Shown here in pieces: positions 44,574 to 54,604 of a stretch of DNA of 62,455 nt. Source of the stretch: Promethearchaeota archaeon (GTDB taxonomy: Archaea; Asgardarchaeota; Lokiarchaeia; Sigynarchaeales; SOKP01). Within the stretch, counting starts at the first letter, position 1. Each line of letters begins with the position of its first letter. The DNA is taken from contig JAUWBH010000012.1 in NCBI GenBank assembly GCA_030605085.1, positions 1-62,455 of the forward strand. The letters run 5' to 3'. The position numbers and the translations under genes are program-made. The notes under the pieces are model-generated. The model worked only from the letters and a program-made list of their open reading frames with translations, was not told the origin of the DNA and made no database searches.

Positions 44574-46205
44574 ATGAAAAAAAAGGAACTTGGTTTTTGC
44601 CTTAATAAAAACAGGGAATTTTTACGGGGATATTATATGGATAAATGTAATAGAACCAAATCAAATTCATTTAATGTCTTGGTTGGTAGAACTGGGAGAG
44701 ATATTTCTATAACTCGTTTCAAAAATTTCTTCAAATTTATAAATAATAATGTTATGACATATTTAGATATAGATTACAAAACAGAAATTAAGGTACACTA
44801 CAATGGTGAGTGTGATGGTTTAAACGGATATTGTGAATTTGACGTGGATTATCATTATCTACCTGCCTTGCATTTACATCATCGTCTTAAAAATTATAAA
44901 AGAATCGTTACTAAACGAGGTTTTGAATATATTGGAAATCTATCAAATTTATTTAGGACTAGTTTTGATTTAGTAATTAAAAAATTACAAACACAAATTG
45001 GGGGCTTAGAATTATTGTGCAAGAACCATCACATGCTTAAACACATACAGCGATATAGTTACCCTCCTATTTTTTTATTTCTCTCCAATTTAACTGTGCC
45101 AGAAATGAACAGAAATCCTTCTAATGTACGTAAAATGAGCGATAAATTATCATTAGAATATTATAATAAATTTATAGAACCTAAACTTGCTATTAATAAA
45201 AAGTGGCACATGAGCAAAATTACTCGCTCTGTATGGAAAATGGTAAAAAAAAAATATGCAATTGAATTTATCTTTGGAACAAATTATACTTGTCCTATAT
45301 GTAAAAAAGCCAAAATTAATCAGCATCTTGTCTGCTTTGTAGCTCATCATACTAACCTTAAATTGTTTGACGGAAGTATGGATAAGATAAATTTTAATAA
45401 AGAATATACTAAAAGGAGTGTAGATTGGATAATAGAGAATTTACTTGAGCAAGAGTGTGTTTATATATGTCAAAATTGTCACGAGATGATTAGTACTACA
45501 TACTATCAAAATATATTAGAATCTATCTTTCGAAAGAGTGATGATGTGGAATTTGTAACGAATTTTTTTAAAAATGCGAATTTGCAGATAGAAAGTCTGA
45601 GAAGTAAAATCTTAGAACTAAAAAACAGATTGTTGAATGGTGAGCTTATTATTCTTGATCCTCTTGGAAAGATTTTTACAAAATTCGAGGTCTTAGAGAG
45701 AAATTTAATTTGTATCTATTACATTTCAAAGATCTTCCCAACACCGCCTGACGATACCTTTAAAAGCAATGAGCTAGATTCTGTTCTCGGTATTAAAGGA
45801 CATTTTACCAGAACTACAAGTCGCCTAGGACGGGCAGAAGAATTATTAGATTTAAGTTATATAAACTCCATCGGAAGAACTTCCCAATTGAGCTATATCT
45901 TCCAAATAACTAAAAAAGGAATTGATAAAGCCAAAGATATCATAAGGGTAAAATCAATGAAATATCCCGAATCTTTTCAAGAGTTGATTTCAAGTTGGAA
46001 GGCTAGTTATGGATCTATTCAGAGAACTATTAGAGATAAAGTTATCAACACATTGAAAACAGGGAATTACACCGCCAGACAGTTAAGTAATAACCTGGGC
46101 TACTCAATACTTCAAATGCGTAGTGCTTTACAAGATCTTAAAGTTGCTGGTCGGATTGTAGGGTTTGGAAAATTAGAAAGAGAAAAAATTTGGAGTCTTC
46201 TATAG
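44574..46205 (+). CDS. double HNH-like nuclease with C-terminal winged helix
   Basis: 543 residues. Two HNH-like zinc modules: the first at about 85-160 (CEFDVDYHYLPALHLHHRL ... GGLELLCKNHHMLKH), the second at about 235-310 (YTCPICKKAK, CFVAHHTNLKLF ... CVYICQNCHEMI). Each has the 'HH...C..CH/HH' arrangement, and the second has four clear Cys ligands. A helical middle follows (ESLRSKILELKNRLLNGE). The last 85 residues are a winged helix (VINTLKTGNYTARQLSNNLG, YSILQMRSALQDLKVAGRIV). It is likely a DNA- or RNA-cutting effector or a homing-type nuclease. It lies 160 nt after the TIR gene with its own TATA-like leader. Confidence 0.65.
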   Translation: MKKKELGFCLNKNREFLRGYYMDKCNRTKSNSFNVLVGRTGRDISITRFKNFFKFINNNVMTYLDIDYKTEIKVHYNGECDGLNGYCEFDVDYHYLPALHLHHRLKNYKRIVTKRGFEYIGNLSNLFRTSFDLVIKKLQTQIGGLELLCKNHHMLKHIQRYSYPPIFLFLSNLTVPEMNRNPSNVRKMSDKLSLEYYNKFIEPKLAINKKWHMSKITRSVWKMVKKKYAIEFIFGTNYTCPICKKAKINQHLVCFVAHHTNLKLFDGSMDKINFNKEYTKRSVDWIIENLLEQECVYICQNCHEMISTTYYQNILESIFRKSDDVEFVTNFFKNANLQIESLRSKILELKNRLLNGELIILDPLGKIFTKFEVLERNLICIYYISKIFPTPPDDTFKSNELDSVLGIKGHFTRTTSRLGRAEELLDLSYINSIGRTSQLSYIFQITKKGIDKAKDIIRVKSMKYPESFQELISSWKASYGSIQRTIRDKVINTLKTGNYTARQLSNNLGYSILQMRSALQDLKVAGRIVGFGKLEREKIWSLL

Positions 46206-46307
46206 AATTATCTTAAAATAATTTGTAGAATTGTACACATTATCGTAAAAATTAAAGGAGACATAAAAAAAGGGAGAAAAAAGGCAAATATTCTCTTCAA
46301 GAGTTTC

Positions 46308-46436
46308 TTAATCCATAAATGCTAAAATCTCCAAATCTATTTTCATTTTATCTCTTGTGTGAATCTTTAAACAATTTATACAAACAATCTGCGAAATTTG
46401 TTGAGGAAAATACACTTTTGATACTTTAATAACCAT
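46308..46436 (-). CDS. possible 42-residue protein with a Cys pair
   Basis: ATG (46436) to TAA (46308); residues MVIKVSKVYFPQQISQIVCI, then NCLKIHTRDKMKIDLEILAF. A C-x2-C pair (CINC) and an otherwise protein-like composition are the only support. Its start overlaps the right copy of the 34-bp repeat. It may be a zinc-binding mini-protein or another fragment. Confidence 0.25.
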   Translation of the reverse strand: MVIKVSKVYFPQQISQIVCINCLKIHTRDKMKIDLEILAFMD

Positions 46437-46465
46437 TAACAATAGGTCTTTGGTGTGGATCTTTT
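46433..46465. repeat. direct repeat bracketing the TIR/HNH genes, right copy
   Basis: CCATTAACAATAGGTCTTTG followed by GTGTGGATCTTTT, paired with 42623-42658. It sits about 50 nt from the end of the duplicated gene 3' end that bounds the whole island. Confidence 0.7.
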
Positions 46466-46512
46466 ATCCATAATTAACAATAAAAAAAATAAAGAAAAAT
46501 AAGTTAAATACT

Positions 46513-48551
46513 TTACTTATCAAGTTTATATGCTGCTTTGAATCCTTCGTGAATTGCTTCCATCATTGTTCTAGGCTTTTTACAATCTCCAATTTTATAG
46601 ATTTTGAACGACGGGTTGGAATTTTTAATTTTATCGTGAAGTTCTTTATTGGGTTTTACTCCCGTAGCTAAAACAAACGTATCAATATCATTTAACGATT
46701 TATTTTCGCCCGCATGTTCAAATTCAATTGTTTTGCCTTCGAATTTCGTAATATTTGCATTTGTAATCATATTTATGCCCATTTTTATCATGTAACCTAT
46801 CAAAAAACCACGAGTAGTTCTACCAACGCTGGTCCCTAATCTCGGTAGCATTTCAAGTATCGTTACATTTCTATTACCCTTGAGCCATTTTTCATAAATT
46901 TCGTCTCGCGGCATCAGTTCATATAAGCTAATAAAGCGCGCAACATCTGAATCTAAAGCACCTAATTCAGCAGCCCAAATTGCTGTTTCTATACCGGTTG
47001 CTGAACCACCAACTACTACAACATTTTTTCCAACGGGATAATCTCCAGAAAGGGCATCTTCAGCACTACAAATATTACTACCTAAACTTCCATCGATACC
47101 TTGAATATCCGGAACATCGTATTTAACACCAGTAGCAAATATGACCACATCTGGTTTATGTTTATTGATTATTTCTGGTGTTGCTTCTACGCCGAGCTGT
47201 AATTCAATATTAAGATGTTCAATTTGGGCCTTGTAGTAATCAACGACTTCTTTAATGTCTCTGCGTCCAGGAGGGATGTACGACACATTAACCTGTCCAC
47301 CAATCTCATCTTTTTTCTCTAATATTGTCACACTATGCCCCAATATTTTCGCTACGCGAGCAGCTTCTAATCCCCCGGGACCACTTCCAATAATTAAAAT
47401 GTTCTTAGGATTCTCCGTTTTTTTATCAAGTTTAACCTTTCCTTCTCGGGAAACGGCGTAATTTCGCATACATTCAACAGATCTCCCCGTAAAAATATGA
47501 TCAAAGCATCCTTGATTGCAGGCAACACATTTTCTTATATCCCATAGTCTATTTTCTTTAGCCTTTACAGGTAAATAAGGATCAGCGATGAGTGCACGCG
47601 CCATGCAAATTGCATCTGCTATTCCGTCCCTCAAAATTTGTTCAGCAATTATAGGATTATTTATCCTGTTGCTTGAGAATACCGGAACATTTACCTGACT
47701 TTTAATATTTTCTGCCAAATATGCATAGCCTCCTTGAGGTACCATCATAGGAATTTGCGGGATCCTGGTTTCATGCCAGAACTGGTTCTGGTTTCATGCC
47801 ACCCGCCAGTTACATTTATATAATCTACACCTGCTTCATCGTAATATTTCGCAAATATAGCGCTGTCTTTATATGTATTGGAACCAGGGACAAAATCATC
47901 TCCTGCCATTCGAATTCCAACTAAAATATCATTTCCAACCCTTTCTTTAACCAACTTTATTAGCTCAAGTGGATAACGAAGTCGATTCTCTAAAGAACCT
48001 CCATATTCATCATCGCGTATATTAGTTTTTAGACTCAGAAATTGATTAATGAGATAACCAGCGCTTCCGAGTAATTCAACACCATCAAATCCCGCTTCTC
48101 TTACACGTTCTGCCGCTTTAGCATGACTCTCTTGAACAACCTTGATTTCATCTATTGATAATTCTTTAGGTACCATTTTTGTTAAGTTGGAGCGTATCGC
48201 AGAAGAGGATACTGCTTTGGGAGATATAGCGTAAGCTCCTGCGTGATATAATTGAGCGATTACTTTTGCGCCATGATCACGTATTTTTTTAGCAAAAGTA
48301 GTTAATCCTGGAATAAACTTATCGTCATCAACTGATATAAAGCCAAGTGCAGCGCCTCTTGCTTCGATCTGACAGCCTCCTATGATAATTAAACCTACTC
48401 CCCCTTTAGCTCTTTCAACATAGAAATTGCTAAATTGATCCTTTATAAAGCCATCTGGAGTATAGTTTAGAGCCATTGCCGGCAAAACGATCCTGTTTCG
48501 GATTTCTACATTTTTAATCTTTAACGGTTCAAATAACTTTACAAACTTCAT
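46513..48551 (-). pseudogene. 2,4-dienoyl-CoA reductase/old-yellow-enzyme family gene, split by a 23-nt duplication
   Basis: Two frames make one enzyme of about 670 residues. The upstream frame (47745-48551) is the FMN TIM barrel: EPLKIKNVEIRNRIVLPAM, GLIIIGGCQIEARGA, GVELLGSAGYLINQFLS, GGSLENRLRYPLELI, ending GGWHETR. The downstream frame (46513 to about 47760) continues MMVPQGGYAYLAE, has the iron-sulfur cysteines CVACNQGCFD and C..N, and an FAD/NAD domain (ILIIGSGPGGLEAARVAK, VVVVGGSATGIETAIWA). At the junction a 14-nt word (CTGGTTTCATGCCA) occurs twice, 23 nt apart; removing one unit restores GWHETRIPQIPMMVPQGG. It would reduce enoyl-CoA esters. Its 3' end is duplicated at 38542. Confidence 0.87.
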
Positions 48552-48660
48552 AATTTAGTTCTCCTTAATTATCAATTCAAATTTATTAGTTAATAATTCA
48601 AATTTATTAGTTAATAAAAGTTATTAAAAGAATTTTAAAATTTTCAGAAACCATTAATAA

Positions 48661-49449
48661 TCATCTGCCTTTAAATACAGGTTTCCGTCTCTCACCCCAA
48701 GCTCGAGCAGCTTCTCTATGGTCTTCGGTAGCATAAAGAATATCGTTGTATTCTTCTTCAATAGCAAGCATTTCATCAAAAACTTTCTCATAAGCTTTAT
48801 GAATTGCCTGTTTAGAAAGAGAAATGGCTAGGGGTGGCCTTTCAGCCAAGTTATTTGCGAATTCCATTGTCTTAGGCATCAATTCGTCATGGGGGAATAC
48901 TCTATTCACCAATCCAATTCGTAATGCCTCATCTGCATATATTCGTTCCCCACTAAAAATGAGTTCTTTTGCTTTATGGATTCCTACCGTCATGGGCAGT
49001 GTTAAACTCCCATTCATATCGGGGATTATACCCATTCTAATGAAAAACTCCCCGAAGCTTGCTCTCTCAGATGCGAACGTAATGTCGCAGCATAAGGTTA
49101 AATTCGTTCCGAAGCCGACAGCAACCCCATTAACAGCAGCAACGATCGATTTGTGCAATTTATACAAATCATATGGATGTATGAAAATTCTTTCTGTTTG
49201 TTCTTCTGTACCACTTAAAAATTCTCCACTAGCGAATTCGTCAACATCACCTCCAGCACAAAACGCTTTACCAGCTCCAGTTATAACAATAGCTCTAATA
49301 TCGTCATCTTCTTTAGCTTCCCTTAAAGCTGCCTTTAAATCTTTGTTCATTTGTAAATTTATTGCGTTCATTTTTTCGGGACGATTTAATGTTATGACAG
49401 CTACTTTTCCCTTCTTATCGTATAGCACAGTTTCATAATTTGGACTCAT
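48661..49449 (-). CDS. enoyl-CoA hydratase/isomerase (crotonase) family protein, copy 2
   Basis: 262 residues. Landmarks: AVITLNRPEKMNAINLQMNK, ITGAGKAFCAGGDVDEF (first oxyanion-hole strand), KSIVAAVNGVAVGFGTNL, SFGEFFIRMGIIPDMNGS where the Glu in GEFF is a possible catalytic residue, and FSGERIYADEALRIGLVNRV. The ATG has GAGG 12 nt before it. It differs markedly from copy 1, especially in the 'AGGD' loop, so a different acyl chain or reaction (hydratase versus isomerase or dehydratase) is probable. It is the first gene of the minus-strand pair with the reductase pseudogene. Confidence 0.87.
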   Translation of the reverse strand: MSPNYETVLYDKKGKVAVITLNRPEKMNAINLQMNKDLKAALREAKEDDDIRAIVITGAGKAFCAGGDVDEFASGEFLSGTEEQTERIFIHPYDLYKLHKSIVAAVNGVAVGFGTNLTLCCDITFASERASFGEFFIRMGIIPDMNGSLTLPMTVGIHKAKELIFSGERIYADEALRIGLVNRVFPHDELMPKTMEFANNLAERPPLAISLSKQAIHKAYEKVFDEMLAIEEEYNDILYATEDHREAARAWGERRKPVFKGR

Positions 49450-49752
49450 ATTTTTTATTTCCTCACGTATATTTTTTTTTTGAAATTAATTTTCTTTTAG
49501 TATCCTTTTAATTTAATGGTTTACGCTTTTTAAATTATTATCAATAAGAAACTATTTTAAAGTTTAAAGATAATTTTATACACATTAACAAGAACTTAAT
49601 GAAGAGACAAATCAAATGTATCAAATCTTACAAAGCCTGCAGAGCTAACAACAAATTGTTCTGGAGAGCGATAGACAAACAATTCTATCAGATAAGAAAA
49701 GATTTGTACTTTTCTTTTGAAAACCTAAAATTTTGATATTATGTGAGAAATT
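49450..49752 (+). other. divergent spacer with a 45-codon open frame
   Basis: About 300 bases between the hydratase and the transporter. On the plus strand an ATG at 49599 opens 45 basic codons to TGA 49736 (MKRQIKCIKSYKACRANNKL, then FWRAIDKQFYQIRK). The local composition is less A+T-rich than spacer, but there is no family match and it may be a decayed remnant. The rest is A+T-rich promoter DNA for both flanking genes. Confidence 0.3.
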
Positions 49753-51147
49753 ATGGAAAATGACTTGGAAATATGGAAAAAGGGACCTCCCGGAAAGCTT
49801 AGTCAGAAAAACTTGTGGGGCTTTTCTTTCGGAGCAATTCCAGCTGCTTTACTAGCCGGTATCTTTGCCCTAAAATACGTAGAATTTTTTTACGACAATT
49901 TAAAGCTGCTCCCACTCTATTTTATAGTAGGTCAAATAATATATATGATCGTTAATGCCTTGAACGACCCATTAATAGGCCAACTTACGGATAGAACGAA
50001 CCGAGAAAGATGGGGAAGTCGAAGATTAATTTATATCAAATATGGTGGTCCCATTTGGGTCCTTACTTTTCTCATTCTGTGGGTTCCTTGGAGTTTCGAC
50101 AATCAGTTTATAATATTTCTCCATTTTGTAATCAGTATTTGTTTATTTGATATAATGTTTACTCTCGTTATTATGTGCTGGATGGCAACATTACCAGAAA
50201 TGACAACGGACACTAATCAACGGATCAAAGCAAATTTTCTCGCCGGTGTTTTAATGATGGTTGCGGTATTTCCTTTCTTTGTAATATTATAAGATATGAA
50301 CCCTACAACTCAGCTTTATCAAATATATTGTATCGTCATTGCGATTATTTCCACAGTTTTTCTCTTTTTAACATCTATAATGACTGAAGAGAAACCCGAA
50401 TTTCTAAATGATGAAGTAACTCCGTTATGGAAATCTGTAAAAGAAACTGTGAAATCAAAATCGTATTTACTCTTCGTAGGATATAATTTTTGCTTAGTTT
50501 TCAACGGTAGTATTGGATTGAGCTATTTATTTGTGTTCTTATTTGTTCTGGGCATAGAATCTATAATCGGTTTTCTCTTTTTCTTCATAATTGTGATCTT
50601 TATTGCGTATCTCTCTGCCTTCGCATGTATACTATTAAGACCTTATTGGGGCATGAAAAAAATTATAATAAGATTTGGCACGTTAAGAATAATAGGAGCA
50701 ATAGTTACGTTTATATTTATACTTATTCCTGGATTTGAATGGTTTATATGGATTGGTATTATTTGGGGTACTATTTTTAGTGGGTACAGCGTTTATACTT
50801 TTCCTGGGTTGATGGCATCATGTATTGACGAGGACAAACTTAAATATGGTACCCGAAGAGAAGGCATGTTTTTAGGCATTAATGCGCTCTTTACAAAGCC
50901 AGCAAATAGTTTAGGTCCTATAGTTGCAACAATAATTTTGGTTTATTTTGGATACATTCAAGGTTCTGATACCCAACCAGCTTCTGCTTTGCTAGGAATA
51001 AAAATTCTAATGCTAATTGTTCCAACTATAGTTATATTGATAAGTTTAATTATTATCTCCTTTTTCCCATGGTACGGCGAACAACTTAAAGAGATGCAAA
51101 TAAAATTAGAAAATTTACATAGAGAAAAACGCAAAAAACTACTATAG
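49753..51147 (+). pseudogene. GPH/MFS-type transporter interrupted by an in-frame TAA
   Basis: Two open frames in the same register (49753-50292 and 50296-51147) are separated by a single TAA at 50290-50292. Joined, they give about 464 residues, the exact length of the intact GPH-family transporter at 18956. The GPH loop is present (NALNDPLIGQLTDRTNRERW), and roughly twelve membrane segments span both parts (six before the stop). An ATG occurs two codons after the stop, but half a transporter is unlikely to work. The stop is TAA, so it is not a pyrrolysine site, and no homopolymer is involved. It is probably a recent nonsense mutation. Confidence 0.85.
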
Positions 51148-51334
51148 AATCGGATTTAATTTTTCTAAAAAATTTTCTTTTAATAATTCAGAATGAAAAT
51201 TATGAATTCTCTCCACCCCAAGGTGAAATTTTAAGTGTTTCATTAGATGTTGCTCAAGGATAAATCCATTGATGAATTGAAAGCTTGGTTTCAAAAGAAT
51301 TCTAAAAAAATATAAAAAAAAGATAAATTATAAA

Positions 51335-52597
51335 TTAAAGATCTTCTTCCCTTTCAATCAAGATATTCTTACCAGTTAAATTCTTACCGCAATATGGGGC
51401 GATTCCATCGAAAAATTCCAAGGGATTGTCTTTGAATACTTCTTCTGGAGTTAGTGCTCCTTTTTGAGTAATTTTCCCCTCAATTAACATGATCGTCGCA
51501 ATCCCGAGAGGAATGCTTGTAACACCTGCCATTGCACCAAATGGCTCGTGACCAAGCGCAACTCCCACTTTTTTTCTTTTGCCATCTTTGGTACCTATTG
51601 CAATAACAGACAACGTAGGTGGTCCACCAAAATATTGCTTCACAATTTCTTGATCTTGTGAGGCTCCCTCACTTAGCTCCGCCCATTCTTTTCCTAATGC
51701 AATAGTAGCCTCTTCAATTGTAAGTTCTTTATTTTTTATTTTTTGACTATATTTACGAGTAATGTCTGTTGCGGTCTCACCGATATACATTACATTAGAA
51801 ATTGTTTTGGCTTTTATTGTTCTTGGTAGAGTTACAGGCTCTGGATGTCCGATATGAACTGTATACATATCTTTAAATCCTGGAAATTTATATCTTTCAT
51901 CAGTTTTGGTGAGTGGATCAATCTCTATCATATTACCATCCTTAAAAGTAGGAATTTTTTCAATAGTTTCGTAAAGAAGATGCATTGCAGCCGCATTAGC
52001 CCTATCATCAGATAAAGTAGTTCCAGTTCCCCCAACTTGGAGCTTTAATTTTTTCGCAAGCTTTTTTGGTTTTACAAAATATTTTGGCTTTCTTCCAGCT
52101 TTTATATCTATATCAACACTCCAAGCGGTAATTAACTCGTCAATTTCATCAAATTTAGAACAGGCTTGAACTGCCATAATATTAGTAATACCTGGACTTG
52201 CCCCGATACCAATAATTGCTGTGATACTTGCATTTTTTGCTTTTTCATCAAATTTAAGAGCGTCTAATGTAGGTTTCCAATCGTCGCAAATATCAAGATA
52301 GTTCTTTTTTGCTTCAATTACAGCTTCCATAATTGGCATTTCGAATTTATAAAACGGACCCACAGTGTTTACAACCAAATCATGTTCCGAAATCAGCTTA
52401 ACCAACTTATTGCGTTCGGTGACATCAATTTCAACAGAAGATAATTTGTCTGAACCAACCAATTCAACAAAAGTTTTAGCCTGTTGGTAATTTTTATCGG
52501 CAACCGTTATGGACGAAACTACATCAGGAAAGTCAAGCATAACAGCAATCGCCATTCGACCCATATCACCTGATCCTCCCAACGCTAATACTTTCAT
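51335..52597 (-). CDS. saccharopine-dehydrogenase-like NAD(P)-dependent oxidoreductase, copy 2
   Basis: 420 residues, paralog of the gene at 33899 over its whole length (MKVLALGGSGDMGRMAIAVM, LVVNTVGPFYKFEMPIMEA, GIGASPGITNIMAVQAC, IGHPEPVTLPRTIKAK, GHEPFGAMAGVTSIPLG). It carries a longer insert around KKLKLQVGGTGTTLSDDRAN. Start at the second Met (52597), matching the paralog; a start three codons earlier is possible. It is on the same strand as, and about 160 nt downstream of, the D-aminoacylase gene, so a role in amino-acid or N-acyl amino-acid breakdown is possible. Substrate unknown. Confidence 0.82.
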   Translation of the reverse strand: MKVLALGGSGDMGRMAIAVMLDFPDVVSSITVADKNYQQAKTFVELVGSDKLSSVEIDVTERNKLVKLISEHDLVVNTVGPFYKFEMPIMEAVIEAKKNYLDICDDWKPTLDALKFDEKAKNASITAIIGIGASPGITNIMAVQACSKFDEIDELITAWSVDIDIKAGRKPKYFVKPKKLAKKLKLQVGGTGTTLSDDRANAAAMHLLYETIEKIPTFKDGNMIEIDPLTKTDERYKFPGFKDMYTVHIGHPEPVTLPRTIKAKTISNVMYIGETATDITRKYSQKIKNKELTIEEATIALGKEWAELSEGASQDQEIVKQYFGGPPTLSVIAIGTKDGKRKKVGVALGHEPFGAMAGVTSIPLGIATIMLIEGKITQKGALTPEEVFKDNPLEFFDGIAPYCGKNLTGKNILIEREEDL

Positions 52598-52758
52598 ATT
52601 TTTCACTTTTTGTTATCCTTTTTCTGTTAATTATTAACTTTAATTGTTATATTTATAAAGCATTGAAACTACTTTTTCTTTAAATTTAACCTTATTTTTT
52701 TTTTTGAATAAGAAAAAAGAGATCTCTTTAATTTAATAATTGAATATCTAAGCAATTT

Positions 52759-54381
52759 TTACGATCTTCGTAGTACTTTTCCAGCAAAAGCTTCGGCATC
52801 GTATTTTCCTTCCTCAAGAACGATCTTACCATTGATTATTACATATTTTATTCCTTTAGAGGGTAGAAAATGATCTGTAAAAGAGACATAGGAATTGACC
52901 GTTTTCGGATTAAAAATAGTAATATCCGCAAAATAGCCCTTCTTAATTATGCCACGGTCTTTGAGTTGCATTTGTTTTGCGGGAAGAGAAGTCATCTTGC
53001 GAACAGCTTCTTCTTGAGTTATTACACCTCTATCCCGGGCCATCTCGCCTAAAACCTTAGTGAATGTACCATAAGAAACTGGAAAAGGATTTTTAAAATC
53101 TACACCAATGACATCAGTCTCAATAGAGCAGTTTGGGTCCGCTATAAGGTCATCGTAATATTTCACTGCCATCGGATGATCCATATATCCAACAGTGAAA
53201 AGCTCTCCTTTTTCTTCGATGATCAGGTCAATAATCGCATCATACATGTCTTTATTTAGTTCTTTTGCAATCTCTTCAATTGTCATGTATTCAAACTTGC
53301 GATTTTTTTCTAATTTGAACCCACATATATGAGTGTGTAGATCGAAAAACTTGTCCGTAAAGTATTTATGTTCCCAATTCGGCCATTGAGGTTTAAAATT
53401 TATCATTTCGTCTATTGCTTGTTTTCTTATATCGGGATTTTGAACCCGTTCCACGAATTTATCAAAACCACCATCTAATGTCCATGGGGGTACATGGGCG
53501 AGTATTGCAGTACAGCCACCTGCCCAAGGCATGTTATCGTGTCCTATTTCTAATCCCCGATCTCTGGCACTTTTAATTGCCTTTAAAGCCTTCTTTCTCA
53601 CAAGTCCTGTCCCACCTGCGTGATGAGAAATATGCAGGGGAATTTTATTTTTTTCTGCGATGTTAACAACTTCTTTAACGGCTTTGTCGTAATGATCGGT
53701 AAGCCCTCTTGTATGAGGGACTAATGGTGCTCCAAATTCGGTTAAAACAGATGCTATTTCCATTAACTCATCGGTGTGAGAAAAAATACCCGGACAATAA
53801 TATAATCCTAATGAAAGCCCAATCGAACCATCTTCAAGGGAGGCTTTTAGCATTTTTTTCATTTCTGAGATTTCTTCTGGTTTTGCGAATCGTGCATCCC
53901 ATCCCATCACATTTGTTCGGAGAGTATTATGCCCAGTCAAAAATGCTACATTAAACGCTTGCCCATTCTTTTCTAAAAAGTCAAGATATTCTGCCATTGT
54001 CGTCCATTCGTACTTTAAACCGTCGTGAGGAAGGGCGAAATTCCAAAAAGTGCTTACATAATCCTCTACATCGTGATTGATGGGTGCTGGACTATAACCA
54101 CAATTTCCTGAAACGATTGTCGTCACTCCCTGATGTGCCCAACTTTCCAAAACTTGTGCGTGCCTCCTATTCGGAAGGAAAAAATCTAGATGCGTATGAA
54201 TGTCAATAAATCCGGGGGCAACCATCAAACCGTTTGCGTCAATGATTTTCGTTGCGTCAGCATCTCTGAACGATCCAATGTCTTCAATACGGTCTCCACG
54301 AATTATAACATCTGCTTCGAAATAAGGCTTTCCCGTGCCATCCATAATATTTCCATTCTTAATTATCACATCGTTGCTCAT
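52759..54381 (-). CDS. N-acyl-D-amino-acid deacylase (amidohydrolase superfamily)
   Basis: 540 residues. Metal-site and family motifs: VIIKNGNIMDGTGKPYFEADV at the start (20-residue beta-sandwich entry), APGFIDIHTHLDFF, the D-aminoacylase Cys strand TTIVSGNCGYSPAP, LHISHHAGG, IGHDNMPWAGG, and the closing GIIKKGYFADITIFNP. It removes the acyl group from N-acyl-D-amino acids with a zinc centre and is cytoplasmic. The ATG is at 54381. Together with the saccharopine-dehydrogenase-like gene and CoA enzymes it suggests use of peptides or acyl-amino acids as carbon source. Confidence 0.85.
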   Translation of the reverse strand: MSNDVIIKNGNIMDGTGKPYFEADVIIRGDRIEDIGSFRDADATKIIDANGLMVAPGFIDIHTHLDFFLPNRRHAQVLESWAHQGVTTIVSGNCGYSPAPINHDVEDYVSTFWNFALPHDGLKYEWTTMAEYLDFLEKNGQAFNVAFLTGHNTLRTNVMGWDARFAKPEEISEMKKMLKASLEDGSIGLSLGLYYCPGIFSHTDELMEIASVLTEFGAPLVPHTRGLTDHYDKAVKEVVNIAEKNKIPLHISHHAGGTGLVRKKALKAIKSARDRGLEIGHDNMPWAGGCTAILAHVPPWTLDGGFDKFVERVQNPDIRKQAIDEMINFKPQWPNWEHKYFTDKFFDLHTHICGFKLEKNRKFEYMTIEEIAKELNKDMYDAIIDLIIEEKGELFTVGYMDHPMAVKYYDDLIADPNCSIETDVIGVDFKNPFPVSYGTFTKVLGEMARDRGVITQEEAVRKMTSLPAKQMQLKDRGIIKKGYFADITIFNPKTVNSYVSFTDHFLPSKGIKYVIINGKIVLEEGKYDAEAFAGKVLRRS

Positions 54382-54604
54382 TTAAAAAACCCTTTATAAA
54401 AATCCTAAGAACCTTGAGAATTAATTTATATATATTAATTCTTTTAAATATTATTTTTGTATACTTTCTATTTATTTTCTTGTGAAAAATTAGATAGTAG
54501 GTACAGATTTAATAAAGTAAAAACTCTTTATTTCTTTAAAGATGATAGATGAAGTTAACAAATGGTTTAATTTAGCAGAAAGCGATTACCGAAAAGGTGT
54601 TAAA

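Noticed and set aside
48824..49438. 204-codon open frame antisense to enoyl-CoA hydratase copy 2
   Set aside because: It mirrors the codon pattern of a clearly recognised crotonase on the other strand, is rich in Ser/Pro/Ile without any domain, and has no ribosome binding site.
50290..50292. Pyrrolysine or selenocysteine recoding of the transporter stop
   Set aside because: The codon is TAA; pyrrolysine uses TAG and selenocysteine TGA.
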